Assembly (NCBI RefSeq): GCF_003121405.1
Contig: NZ_QBUY01000007.1
Span: 1-64,000 of the forward strand
Source: Paraburkholderia sp. C35
Lineage (GTDB): Bacteria > Pseudomonadota > Gammaproteobacteria > Burkholderiales > Burkholderiaceae
DNA: 64,000 nucleotides
Direction: 5' to 3'
The notes beneath the pieces were generated by a model. It did no database searches, was not told where the DNA came from, and saw only the letters and a list, made by a program, of their open reading frames with translations. Below are positions 18,169 to 26,953 of the stretch, one piece after another. Positions within the stretch are counted from its first letter, which is position 1. Every line of letters begins with the position of its first letter. A program made the position numbers and the translations under genes.

Positions 18169-19044
18169 TTACGTTTTGACCGAACGGGCCATCCCTGCGC
18201 GCAGCCCGGCCGGCGACTGGCCGCCGAGGCGGCGCATCGCGCGGGCCAGCGCCGCGCCGCTTTCGAAGCCGACGCGGAACGCCACTTCGCCGACGGGCAG
18301 CGCGGTTTCGGCCAGCAGACGGCAGGCGGTGTCGTAACGGGCGCGCTGCTGGAACTCGCCGATCGAGCATCCCGTTCTTTCGCGGAACAGGCGCGTGATA
18401 TGACGACGGGACACGCCGAAACGCTCTTCGAGCGCGTCGAGCGGGATGTCCTGATCGGCATGACCGGCCACGAAGGCTTCGATATCGGCGACCAGCGCCA
18501 TGCCGTGCTCGCGCGGCGAGGTGCCCAGTTCCGTCTTCCCGGCGATGACTTCGCCGATGCACTGCATCAGCAAGGCCGAGGACAACGCCTGGCGGGTCGC
18601 GGCGCTGCCGTAGCTGTTCATGTCGGTGCGTTGCGAGAGCTCCTGCAGCGCGCGGATCGCAGCCGTTCTGCGCACGAGGATAGGGGTGCGGGTGCGCCGG
18701 CGGAATTCGCTGAGCGAGCCGACGCCCGTATCGAGCTTTTGCAGCGCGTCGCCCGTCACGTAGACGGCCATGTGCGTGTGCGTCGCGCATCCGGCGCGGG
18801 TCTGGTGGGCGCGCCCTGGCGGCACCACGGCAAAGCGGTCCTGCGACAGCCAGGTGCCTGCGCGCCGGTCTTCGTGGCGCAACTCGACGGCGCCGTGGCT
18901 GGGCAGGATGAACATCAGGCAGTCGTGCCAGTGCCAGGGCATCGCGTAGGTGCCGCTGCCCGTGAGGGTGGCGTGTCCGCTATCGGCGGCGACCAGCAGG
19001 GATTTGTTGGCGGGCTGACAGAGCTGGTCGAAGGGTCGCAGCAT
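18169..19044 (-). CDS. AraC-family transcriptional regulator
   Basis: The 291-residue protein has an N-terminal cupin-like sensor region (about 25-120, MPWHWHDCLMFIL) and a C-terminal AraC helix-turn-helix pair (about 190-285, with FGVSRRHITRLFRERTG and VGEVAFRVGFES). It is transcribed toward phzF, 87 bases away, and is the likely regulator of the phzF-ridA-ABC-hydrolase run. ATG at 19044 begins the recognisable domain; an upstream start at 19125 is possible. Confidence 0.85.
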   Translation of the reverse strand: MLRPFDQLCQPANKSLLVAADSGHATLTGSGTYAMPWHWHDCLMFILPSHGAVELRHEDRRAGTWLSQDRFAVVPPGRAHQTRAGCATHTHMAVYVTGDALQKLDTGVGSLSEFRRRTRTPILVRRTAAIRALQELSQRTDMNSYGSAATRQALSSALLMQCIGEVIAGKTELGTSPREHGMALVADIEAFVAGHADQDIPLDALEERFGVSRRHITRLFRERTGCSIGEFQQRARYDTACRLLAETALPVGEVAFRVGFESGAALARAMRRLGGQSPAGLRAGMARSVKT

Positions 19045-19209
19045 GGCGATGCTCCATGCGGTTTCAGATGGGCATATCGGGCGCGACGCCCTGGCTGGCT
19101 TCGTGATCGGCGTGCCTTGGGGCACGCGGCTGTCAGCGCAGCAGCATGGCGTCGGCAGAAGCTTGAAGCATAACAGCGCAAAAATGCTGACGGGAGCCTC
19201 GCGCTTGGT

Positions 19210-20895
19210 TCAGGCCAGTTCGATCAGGACCGGGCCGAGCAGCGCGAGCAATACCGATCCCAACGCATAGGTGACGGCGAACGGCACCGTGGCCACCGAG
19301 CTTTCCGACTTGTCGAGCACCTGTCCAAATGCGGGAGTCGCCCCGCGCGAGCCCGCCAGTGCGCCTGCCAGCAGCGCGGCGTTGCGGTAGCCCAGCACAT
19401 AGCGGGCGAACAGCATCGACAGCAGCATTGGGAAAAACGTGACGAAGATCCCGAGCGCGAAGAGCGTGATGCCGCTCTCTTTCACGGTCAGCAGTGCCTG
19501 CACGCCGGAATCCAGCCCAACTGCTGCGACAAATGCGGACAGACCGAAGTCCTTGAACGCCTGCGACGCGGCGGGCGGCAGCGCGCCGTACATCGGATGC
19601 CGTCCGCGCAGCCAGCCGAACAGCAGGCCGGAAATCAGGCAGCCGCTGCCCGCGCCCAGCGTGAGCGGAAAGCCGCCGATATACACGACCAGTTTGCCCA
19701 CCACCAGCCCAGCCACGAGACCGAGGCTCATGAATACGAAGTCGGTCTTGTCGGAGTGCGGTAGATGATAGCCCGCTGCTTCGGCGGCGCGCAGCGTGTT
19801 GTGGGGCGAACCGTAGAACGTGATCACGTCGCCGTGCTGCAGTTCGGTGTTCGCGAGCACGGGCAGCGGACGGCCTGCCCGCGTCACGGCCTGGATGTAC
19901 ACGCCGCGTCGCAGCTTGCGGTCGGCAGCCGCCTTGCCCGCGAACAGGTTCATTCGATGCCGGCCTTTTCGCGTGAATACCGCTTGCCGCGAATGCATTT
20001 CAACCGACATCTCATGAGACTCCGCGACCTCGGCACCGAGCGAGCGCGCGACCGTGAGCATCGAGTCGCGCACGCCGATGATCAGGACGACATCGTCGCG
20101 GGCGAGCATCAGGTCGTCGTGAATATCGATGAAGGTCTCTGCGCGCCGCACCCGTTCGATGCTGATGAGATCGTCGTGGCGCAGTTCGATCTCGGCGACG
20201 GTGAGACCCGCCGCCTGTCCGACCCGGTAGGCCCGGCCAACCAGAACCGGCATCGAGGCCGAGCGTCCCTCCACGCGGCCGGGCATGCTGTTGCCCGCGG
20301 CCTGTTCGACCTGGCCTGCTGCATCGCGTAACGTCGTGCGCATGAAGCGCGGAAGGATGTTGACGCAACCCACAATCGCGCCCAGCAGACCGGGTATGTA
20401 GGTCACGGCAAAGCCCACTGCAACCTGCGACTGCAGGAAGTGCACCTCGGCAGGCGGCAGGCCCAGCCGGGAAATCGCGTCCCCTGCGGTGCCGACGATG
20501 CCCGACTGGGTCAGTGCGCCCGCTGCCAGTCCGGCAGCGAGCCCCTTGTTCAGGCCGAAGAGTTTCGCGCATACGAGAATGGTGCCGAGTGCGGACAACG
20601 CAAAGAACAGCGCCAGCGCGAACTCTCTCAGCGTCTTTCTGTGAAACGAGTTGAAGAACTGTGGACCGGATTCATAGCCGATCGTATAGATGAACACGCA
20701 CAGCATCAGCGACTTGACGCCGCTATCGATGACGACGCCCGTCTGACTGATGCAGACGGCCGCCAGCAAGGTGCCGCACGCGCCGCCCAGCTGGAAGCCG
20801 CCAATCTTGCGTTGACCGATGTAGTAGCCAATCCCGAGCGACATGAACAGGGCGATTTCGGGCGATAGCCCGAAGGAATCGTGTAACGCTGACAT
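19210..20895 (-). CDS. AspT-type aspartate:alanine exchanger family antiporter
   Basis: At 561 residues this matches the AAEx family (AspT/YidE): two blocks of membrane helices (about 12-190 and 385-560) around a hydrophilic centre with two TrkA-C-like domains (about 205-370). Conserved tracts include GALTQSGIVGTAGDAI and GSRGATPAFGQVLDKSESSVA. AspT exchanges aspartate for alanine; substrates of other members are mostly unknown. It is the last gene of a five-gene operon, 12 bases after the MFS gene. Confidence 0.88.
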   Translation of the reverse strand: MSALHDSFGLSPEIALFMSLGIGYYIGQRKIGGFQLGGACGTLLAAVCISQTGVVIDSGVKSLMLCVFIYTIGYESGPQFFNSFHRKTLREFALALFFALSALGTILVCAKLFGLNKGLAAGLAAGALTQSGIVGTAGDAISRLGLPPAEVHFLQSQVAVGFAVTYIPGLLGAIVGCVNILPRFMRTTLRDAAGQVEQAAGNSMPGRVEGRSASMPVLVGRAYRVGQAAGLTVAEIELRHDDLISIERVRRAETFIDIHDDLMLARDDVVLIIGVRDSMLTVARSLGAEVAESHEMSVEMHSRQAVFTRKGRHRMNLFAGKAAADRKLRRGVYIQAVTRAGRPLPVLANTELQHGDVITFYGSPHNTLRAAEAAGYHLPHSDKTDFVFMSLGLVAGLVVGKLVVYIGGFPLTLGAGSGCLISGLLFGWLRGRHPMYGALPPAASQAFKDFGLSAFVAAVGLDSGVQALLTVKESGITLFALGIFVTFFPMLLSMLFARYVLGYRNAALLAGALAGSRGATPAFGQVLDKSESSVATVPFAVTYALGSVLLALLGPVLIELA

Positions 20896-20907
20896 CGTGT
20901 CTGAACC

Positions 20908-22380
20908 CTATTCTCCAGAAGCCGCGACTGTTTGCGCGGCTGGCTGCGGAGCGGCAGCCGTGTGCTGTCCCGCGAGCCGTTGACGTCGGATCATCAGCAC
21001 GGTCAACACGATGCAAACCACCATGAGCAGCGCGTTGATGCTCAACGCGTGGTCGAACGCATGGGCATAGACGGCAGGCGTCGGATGACCGCCTGATGTG
21101 CCCAGGGCGCTGAAAAAGGCACCGCTGATCGCCGCTGTGCCGAGCGCCGCGCCGATCTGCAATGTCGATGCCACCACGCCGGCCGCCACGCCCGCTTTCT
21201 CCGGTTCCGCTTCCGCCAGCACGATGCGCACGATCGAAGGCAGGATCAGGCCCTGTCCGATGCCCGCGATCACGAGTCCCGCATAGAACGGCCAACCGGG
21301 CAGCGCGGATTGCGCGGCAGCCCAGCCCGTCACGGTAAAACCGCACGCCAGCAACGCGAATCCGAGTGTCAGAACGTGCGCGCCGAGCCGGCGCACCACA
21401 GCGGGCGACGTCAGCGGACCTGCAGCGAAGCCGAGCGCGAAGGGCATGACGGCGATGCCGGATGCGAGCGGTGTCCAGTGCAGGCCAGTTTGCAGATACA
21501 TGCCGTAAGTGAAGAAGAACGCGCTGTTGCAGTAAAACAGGAACGACAGCAGGAGCCCGAGTGAAAAGGCCGGCGTGCGGAACAACTGCAGATCGACGAG
21601 AGGAAACCGTCCGTTTGCCTGCGCGTGACGCTCGACCAGTACGAAGCCAGCGCACACGGGCGCGGCCAGCGCGAACATCATCAAGGTCCAGACAGGCCAG
21701 CCCGCTTCGCGGCCATGCGTGAGGGGATACATCACGAGCAGCAGCATCAGCGACAACAGCAGCACGCCCGCAACGTCGCTCCGGGGCCGCGTGGTGGGCC
21801 GATGCGCGGGCAGGAAGCGCCACGCCCCGAGCAGGGCCAGCAGGCCGATCGGCACGTTGAGCAGGAAGATGCCCCGCCAGTCGAGGCCGAACGGATGGAA
21901 CGTGATGAGCGCACCGCCGCCCAGTTGACCGACGATGGCGGCCACGCCGAATACGAATCCGTATACGCCCATCACACGCGTTTGATTGCGCTCCGGCACG
22001 AGCGCACGAATGGTGGCGAGCACCTGCGGGCCCATGATCGCGGCCGCGAGTCCTTGTGCGATGCGCGCGAGCACCAGTATCTGCCCGCTTGTCGCAAGAC
22101 CGCACAGCGCGGACGCGAGGATGAAGCCCGCCATGCCCGCCATGAACATGCGGCGCCTGCCATACAGATCGCCGAGCCGGCCGCCCGTGATGAGCAGCAC
22201 CGCATACGCCGATGCGTACGCCGAGATCACGAACTGCAGTTGCGAGTGGGTCGCGCCGATGCCGGCATGAATGGCAGGCAACGCAAGATTGACGATGAAG
22301 AAGTCGAGCGCGGTGAGAAACGCGCCGACGAAAAGCACCGCCAGTGCCGCGCGCGAAAGCGCCACGGGTTCAGACTTCAC
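20908..22380 (-). CDS. MFS transporter, DHA2 (14-TM) drug/solute efflux type
   Basis: The 490-residue protein has about 14 hydrophobic segments and the MFS loop motif GGRLGDLYGRRRMFM between helices 2 and 3. The first helix FLTALDFFIVNLALPAI carries the DHA2-type D-x-x-x-VN-AL pattern. Such proteins export drugs or metabolites using proton antiport. It overlaps the patatin gene by 11 bases. Confidence 0.9.
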   Translation of the reverse strand: MKSEPVALSRAALAVLFVGAFLTALDFFIVNLALPAIHAGIGATHSQLQFVISAYASAYAVLLITGGRLGDLYGRRRMFMAGMAGFILASALCGLATSGQILVLARIAQGLAAAIMGPQVLATIRALVPERNQTRVMGVYGFVFGVAAIVGQLGGGALITFHPFGLDWRGIFLLNVPIGLLALLGAWRFLPAHRPTTRPRSDVAGVLLLSLMLLLVMYPLTHGREAGWPVWTLMMFALAAPVCAGFVLVERHAQANGRFPLVDLQLFRTPAFSLGLLLSFLFYCNSAFFFTYGMYLQTGLHWTPLASGIAVMPFALGFAAGPLTSPAVVRRLGAHVLTLGFALLACGFTVTGWAAAQSALPGWPFYAGLVIAGIGQGLILPSIVRIVLAEAEPEKAGVAAGVVASTLQIGAALGTAAISGAFFSALGTSGGHPTPAVYAHAFDHALSINALLMVVCIVLTVLMIRRQRLAGQHTAAAPQPAAQTVAASGE

Positions 22381-23584
22381 GGCCGGTCACCGGACGCTTC
22401 GCCTCCACGCGATGCACATCATGCGTGACGAACCCATGCTCACGGCTCGGAATTGCGAACCAGTCGTGATGGGCGAGCGAGTTGCGGCAATCGTCGAGTC
22501 CCGTCTGCCAGTGTTCGCGCATCGTGTCCACGCTGAACTCGTAGTCCTTCGCGTGGCCTTCGTACGACTTGTTCCGGTAAATCAGATGCACGACGTTGAT
22601 CGAACTGCCGTCCGCGGCCTGTTCGGCAATGCGGAAGATAGGGTCGGTCTTCGCGACGCTGGCAGGCACATGCTTGAGCACTTCCTTGAGAAGCCGAGCC
22701 TGCTTCTGCCGGTCGGCGAGCAGATCGGTGATCGCGCGCGTGCGGCTCGAATACTGGATGTCCTTGGTGCGCTCCGAAATATCGAAGAAATCGACCGGCG
22801 TTCTGCCGCGCGCGCTCCACAGATCGACCTGAAAAACTAGCGAATTCTTGTGCTCGGCCTCGGCGAGAATTTCCGTGAGCGGCGTGTTCGATACGAGGCC
22901 GCCGTCCCAGTAGTACTCGCCGTCTATCTCGATGGCGGGGAAACCCGGTGGCAGCGCGCCCGAGGCCATGAAATGCTCCGGCACGAGGCGGATTTTCGTA
23001 TTGTCGAAATAGACGAGGTTGCCTGTGCGCACATTGACGGCACCCACGGACACGCGAATCGGGCCGTCGTTGATGCGGTCGAAATCGGCGTAGTGCAGCA
23101 GGGTCGCCTTGAGCGCGCTGGTGTCGTAGTAGCTGACGCGGCCGGGATCGAGTCTTTCGATGCCTGCCAGCGGCAGCGGCAAGCGCGGCACGAAGAAGCC
23201 CGGTTGGCCCTCCGTCAGCGCGCGTCCTGCCGCCCAGTTGCTGGCCCATTTGCGCGACAGCGCATTCAGGCCCGCATACGGCAGCTTCCACGCCCCGACA
23301 TTCGCGACCCAGTCGCGCGGGCGGCAGATCGCATTCCAGAAGCCTTGCAACGCCTTGACGCGGTTCTCCGGCGCGTTGCCCGCGATGATGGCCGTATTCA
23401 GCGCGCCAATCGATACGCCGGCGATCCAGCCCGGCTCGATACGCGCCTGCGCGAGTCCTTCGACGACGCCCGCCTGGTACGAGCCCAGTGCGCCGCCGCC
23501 CTGAAGCACGAGCGCGATTTCGGCGTAGCGCGGCAAGGTGAACTCACCGTGCTGGCCGCTGATTTCCTTGAGTTCGTTGCGCAT
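22370..23584 (-). CDS. Patatin-like phospholipase/hydrolase
   Basis: This 404-residue protein has the patatin oxyanion loop GGGALGSYQAG (about residues 29-39), nucleophile elbow GVSIG with Ser58 and a DGG catalytic Asp motif (YYWDGGLVSNTP). The long C-terminal part carries the DUF3734-like extension seen in proteobacterial patatins. It is likely to act on lipid or polyester substrates. It lies 9 bases after the 3-hydroxybutyrate dehydrogenase gene, so hydrolysis of hydroxybutyrate oligomers is a possible role, inferred from context only. Confidence 0.88.
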   Translation of the reverse strand: MRNELKEISGQHGEFTLPRYAEIALVLQGGGALGSYQAGVVEGLAQARIEPGWIAGVSIGALNTAIIAGNAPENRVKALQGFWNAICRPRDWVANVGAWKLPYAGLNALSRKWASNWAAGRALTEGQPGFFVPRLPLPLAGIERLDPGRVSYYDTSALKATLLHYADFDRINDGPIRVSVGAVNVRTGNLVYFDNTKIRLVPEHFMASGALPPGFPAIEIDGEYYWDGGLVSNTPLTEILAEAEHKNSLVFQVDLWSARGRTPVDFFDISERTKDIQYSSRTRAITDLLADRQKQARLLKEVLKHVPASVAKTDPIFRIAEQAADGSSINVVHLIYRNKSYEGHAKDYEFSVDTMREHWQTGLDDCRNSLAHHDWFAIPSREHGFVTHDVHRVEAKRPVTGREV

Positions 23585-23593
23585 GGGCCACCC

Positions 23594-24376
23594 TTACTTC
23601 ATCTCCCAGCCGTGGCTGACGATGATCGATTGGCCCGTCAGTGCTGACGATTCGAATCCCGCGAGAAAGGCCACCGTGTTCGCGACGTCTTCGACCGTGG
23701 TGAATTCGCCATCGACGGTCTCCTTCAGCATCACGTTCTTCACGACATCCTGTTCGGAGATGCCGAGTTCTTTCGCCTGTTCGGGAATCTGCTTTTCGAC
23801 GAGCGGTGTGCGCACGAAGCCGGGGCACACGACATTGGCACGCACGCCGCGCGGACCGCCTTCCTTGGCGACGACGCGCGCAAGTCCGAGCAAACCATGC
23901 TTGGCCGTGACGTAGGCCGACTTCAGCTTCGACGCCTCGTGCGAGTGCACCGAACCCATGTAGATGATCGAGCCGCCGCGGCCGCTGTCGTACATATGAC
24001 GGATCGCGGCCCGCGTGGTCAGGAACGCGCCGTCCAGATGGATCGCGAGCATCTTCTTCCAGTCGGGATACGTGTAGCTCTCGATCGGCGCGACGATCTG
24101 GATGCCCGCGTTCGAGCCCAGCACGTCGATCTGGCCGAGTTGCTGCACGGTCCATTCGATACCGCTATCGACAGCTTCTTCACGCGTGACGTCCATGACG
24201 AGCGGGAACGCCTTGCCGCCGCTTTCGTTGATGCTGCTGGCCACCTTCTGTGCATTCGCGAGATTCAGATCGGCGATTACGACGGTGGCGCCGAGACTCG
24301 CGAGCTTACGCGCGCACTGCTCACCGATGCCGCTGGCAGCGCCCGTGACGAGCGCGACCTTGTTTTGCAATGACAT
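23594..24376 (-). CDS. hbdH: 3-hydroxybutyrate dehydrogenase (SDR family)
   Basis: The 260-residue short-chain dehydrogenase has the nucleotide loop TGAASGIG near residue 12, NAGI, and the catalytic set Ser ([11 protein letters not shown]), Tyr and Lys (YVTAKHG). Length and the [11 protein letters not shown] and SALTGQ tracts fit D-3-hydroxybutyrate dehydrogenases, which interconvert 3-hydroxybutyrate and acetoacetate with NAD. The adjacent acetoacetate decarboxylase gene, 19 bases upstream, supports this. ATG at 24376 is chosen because it begins the Rossmann fold. Confidence 0.92.
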   Translation of the reverse strand: MSLQNKVALVTGAASGIGEQCARKLASLGATVVIADLNLANAQKVASSINESGGKAFPLVMDVTREEAVDSGIEWTVQQLGQIDVLGSNAGIQIVAPIESYTYPDWKKMLAIHLDGAFLTTRAAIRHMYDSGRGGSIIYMGSVHSHEASKLKSAYVTAKHGLLGLARVVAKEGGPRGVRANVVCPGFVRTPLVEKQIPEQAKELGISEQDVVKNVMLKETVDGEFTTVEDVANTVAFLAGFESSALTGQSIIVSHGWEMK

Positions 24377-24395
24377 GACGACTCCTGCTAGCGGA

Positions 24396-25190
24396 TCAGA
24401 CAGCGTGAAGGGAGGATTCGCGCACGTGCTTCGCAGCACTGGCAGGCGCGAGATAGTCGAAGGCGACTTCGCCGATGTCGAGCGTGAGATCGGCGATGAC
24501 GTGGCGCGCACCCGCGACGCGTTTGACGGGCAGCTCGGCGACGGGCGCGAGCGCATGAGGATGCAGGTCGAGCGCGGCCGGGCCGCTCCATGCGCCGCGC
24601 ACGGTGACGTCGCGCAGGAAGAAGCGCACGAGTTCACACACGCGCGCCGTGCCATCCACGTGCGGAATCACTTTCAGCAGATAGTTCGGCGTATCGGCGA
24701 GTTTGGCGCGTTCGGTTTCGATATCGAGTACGCGGTGCTTGTAGCCCATCGTGCCCGTCGCCACGCGTTGCGTGCCGTAGTCGAGCGTGCCGAGCAGCGT
24801 GTCGTTGCCGTCGACGCTGAGCGTCGGGTGCGCGAGTTTCTTCGGAAAGCCCCAGATTTCGCGGCCACCGGCAATCGGGCCTTCGTCGTCGAGGTACATC
24901 GAATGCGTGTAGTTCGCAAGACGTCCTTCCATGTCGCGCACCGAGATCACCTGGCCGCTTTCGGTGTAGTCGCCGAAACCCGACGAGTCCGGCATGCGGA
25001 TAAATTCGTAGTGGACGAGCGCATTCTCGGGCTGCAGCGGTGCCGGCACGACGGCGCGCAGCGCGTCCATATCGGTTTCGTAGGAGATGATGAAATATTC
25101 GCGGTGGCAGAACCGGAACGGCGGACGCGGATAGGCCGGATTGTGGAACGGCATCGCAAACGCGGACTGACGGATCGTGTTGATGTCCAT
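24396..25190 (-). CDS. adc: Acetoacetate decarboxylase
   Basis: At 264 residues this is a typical acetoacetate decarboxylase. The Schiff-base lysine pair is in [13 protein letters not shown] (Lys117-Lys118), with [15 protein letters not shown] before it. It releases CO2 from acetoacetate to give acetone. It is the first gene of the operon adc-hbdH-patatin-MFS-aspT and is divergent from the DksA-like gene. Together with hbdH it routes 3-hydroxybutyrate to acetone. Confidence 0.92.
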   Translation of the reverse strand: MDINTIRQSAFAMPFHNPAYPRPPFRFCHREYFIISYETDMDALRAVVPAPLQPENALVHYEFIRMPDSSGFGDYTESGQVISVRDMEGRLANYTHSMYLDDEGPIAGGREIWGFPKKLAHPTLSVDGNDTLLGTLDYGTQRVATGTMGYKHRVLDIETERAKLADTPNYLLKVIPHVDGTARVCELVRFFLRDVTVRGAWSGPAALDLHPHALAPVAELPVKRVAGARHVIADLTLDIGEVAFDYLAPASAAKHVRESSLHAV

Positions 25191-25219
25191 GTCATCTCTT
25201 CATGTCTGAGGGAAGGGGA

Positions 25220-25257
25220 GCCGCCCGTATCGCGCTGTTTCCGGCGCGATGGGCGGC
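25220..25257. other. GC-rich hairpin in the adc upstream region
   Basis: GCCGCCCGTATCGCGC (25220-25235) can pair with GCGCGATGGGCGGC (25244-25257) around an 8-base loop with a two-base bulge. It lies 30-67 bases upstream of the adc start, in the divergent interval. It has no T tract, so an mRNA leader structure or operator is more likely than a terminator. Confidence 0.4.
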
Positions 25258-25390
25258 GTGCTGACAGACATGTTGAGCCGCAAGGGTTAGCGGAAAATTA
25301 TTGGCCACCTGCGCCGCGTTCGTTCATCATCGAAGTGTGGGTTGGGCGCACGATGCCGCTCAATGCGTGAGGTCAATCAGGAGACATGCC

Positions 25391-25771
25391 ATGTCGGATC
25401 AAACCGGGGCGTTGAGTAAAGATTTCCTTGAGCAGCAGCGCAAGCGTCTCGACGAGTTGCAGGGCACATTGCTCGGCGGGGAAGAGAATACGATCGCAAA
25501 TGACCGCGCCAGTGAGGAGGAGCACGGCAGCGAAGCCGAAGAGTTCGAAGACGCAGCGCAGGCCAGCGCGCAAGAGGAAATCGATCAGGGGCTGCGCAAT
25601 ACGAACGATCAAAGGATCAGCGACATCGAACGTGCGCTGCAGAAAATCGCCGATGGCACGTATGGCTTTTCCGATCTGAGCGGTGATCCGATCCCGATCG
25701 AAAGACTCAAAGCCGTGCCGGAGGCTATCCTGACCGTCGCAGAACAGGAAAAGCGGGACGCGGGCAATTAG
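25391..25771 (+). CDS. DksA/TraR-like protein lacking zinc-finger cysteines
   Basis: The 126-residue protein has the DksA/TraR layout: a helical coiled-coil with an acidic tip region (ASEEEHGSEAEEFEDAAQ) and the C-terminal tract IADGTYGFSDLSGDPIPIERLKAVPEA. The four cysteines that normally hold zinc are all replaced (Ser, Ser and non-metal residues), and the protein contains no cysteine. Such proteins may bind the RNA polymerase secondary channel independently of zinc, as DksA2-type paralogues do. ATG at 25391 follows AGGAG. It stands alone, divergent from adc. Confidence 0.85.
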   Translation: MSDQTGALSKDFLEQQRKRLDELQGTLLGGEENTIANDRASEEEHGSEAEEFEDAAQASAQEEIDQGLRNTNDQRISDIERALQKIADGTYGFSDLSGDPIPIERLKAVPEAILTVAEQEKRDAGN

Positions 25772-25781
25772 CGGCCGGCGA

Positions 25782-25810
25782 ATGCGGTCGAAAGATCGTC
25801 GTTACCGCAT
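25782..25810. terminator. Possible bidirectional hairpin between convergent genes
   Basis: ATGCGGT (25782-25788) and ACCGCAT (25804-25810) form perfect 7-base arms around a 15-base loop between the stop codons of the convergent genes ending at 25771 and 25810. There is no clear T tract. Confidence 0.3.
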
Positions 25811-26112
25811 CAGTGGCTGTGTTTCTCCTCGATTCCATCGAACCACTGCTCGGCACGCGCACGGACCACGACCCACGAGCGAGGTTGCTGCACGCCGAAA
25901 TGATGGTCGATGTATCTGCGTCCCCATTCGGTTGCGTCACGGATGGCTTCTTCTGCCGTTGACCACTCGGGTTGAATCGTTTCCGGACGGGTATCGATCA
26001 CCGTCTGGCCACCCCGGCTGATGGTCACATGCGCGACCCATGCACCGTACGCATTGTGCTCTGGCCGCACTGAAATAAGAAAGCCGTCGGGGAAAGCGGT
26101 GTTGGTATCCAT
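25810..26112 (-). CDS. Hypothetical 100-residue protein
   Basis: I recognise no named function. The protein is soluble, rich in Trp and His, and begins MDTNTAFPDGFLISVRPEHN. Its middle (GAWVAHVTISRGGQTVID, then EWSTAEEAIRDATEWGRRYID) resembles small Burkholderia-type conserved hypothetical proteins. It is convergent with the DksA-like gene. Composition and codon use fit the GC-rich core, so it is probably a real gene. Confidence 0.65.
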   Translation of the reverse strand: MDTNTAFPDGFLISVRPEHNAYGAWVAHVTISRGGQTVIDTRPETIQPEWSTAEEAIRDATEWGRRYIDHHFGVQQPRSWVVVRARAEQWFDGIEEKHSH

Positions 26113-26214
26113 TGTCTGATTTCGCCTGAAGAGAGGGAATGAGGGCGGATGTCCTATGCTTCAACGATATGCCGTGGCGTGCGTTATCGAAAGCGATTCA
26201 ATGGAGTGTTCACC

Positions 26215-26412
26215 ATGCAGGAATTCGATTTCTACCTCAACCTGAAGAAGCCGACACTCGGTCTGTATGTGCGAAAAGGCGCCGGTCTGCCCGACCTCGC
26301 GACGCCGCAGGAATGGCAGTTCGACGGACACGTGTGGGAAAGTGAACTGACGCCCGTGATTCTCGCCGAACTCAATAAAAACGCTCATGCTTTTCAGGAA
26401 CTGGGCGCGTGA
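26215..26412 (+). CDS. Small hypothetical protein
   Basis: The 65-residue product starts MQEFDFYLNLKKPTLGLYV and ends with an acidic/hydrophobic helix. GGAG lies upstream of the ATG at 26215, which is preferred over an in-frame start at 26149. There is no signal peptide or membrane segment. Function unknown. Confidence 0.6.
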   Translation: MQEFDFYLNLKKPTLGLYVRKGAGLPDLATPQEWQFDGHVWESELTPVILAELNKNAHAFQELGA

Positions 26413-26461
26413 GCTTTCGCGCGCTTCCTGAGTTGCGAGCGCGCGGCGCGACATGTCGTGG

Positions 26462-26908
26462 CTAGATTGGATGCGCGTCGAGATTCGCGGGTAGCTGGCC
26501 GATCTGTTTAAACACCGACATCCAGTCTTCCAGGTGCCAGGTTTTGACAACCAGCGGTCCGCGCAACTGATGAAACGAATGGATCGCAAACCTGATCTGC
26601 TTTGCACTCGGTGCCACGCCAAGCAGTTCTCCCGATTGCGTGCCCGTCACTTCGGCGCGCACGCCAACCCTGTCCCCGTGGATCAGCAGATCGAGAATCG
26701 TAATCTGCATGTCGGGCAGCGCGACGGCCATGCGCTCGAACGGACCTTTCATCTGATCGGCTCCCGGTTTGGCGCCCGGCGGTTCCGGAAGGTACTCCCA
26801 GTCCGGCGTCACGACCTGTCGCAGCAAATCGACGTCTTTTCCGGCAAAAGCGCGGTAGAACGCGTTGATGGTGGTATGGATCGTGTCTTCGCTGATGGCC
26901 TCGGTCAT
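26462..26908 (-). CDS. SnoaL-like (NTF2-fold) protein
   Basis: The 148-residue protein shows the SnoaL/ester-cyclase pattern: helical start TINAFYRAFAGKDVDLLRQVVTPDWEY, GPFERMAVALPDMQITI, GDRVGVRAEVTGTQSGELLG and the terminal W-rich helix. Members bind or isomerise small hydrophobic compounds or are uncharacterised. It is followed by the lon gene 46 bases away on the same strand, so it is upstream of nothing obvious; function is unknown. Confidence 0.75.
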   Translation of the reverse strand: MTEAISEDTIHTTINAFYRAFAGKDVDLLRQVVTPDWEYLPEPPGAKPGADQMKGPFERMAVALPDMQITILDLLIHGDRVGVRAEVTGTQSGELLGVAPSAKQIRFAIHSFHQLRGPLVVKTWHLEDWMSVFKQIGQLPANLDAHPI

Positions 26909-26953
26909 GGTCTGCCGTTCTCCAGAATGTTGTCCTGCTCGTGATAATGCATG

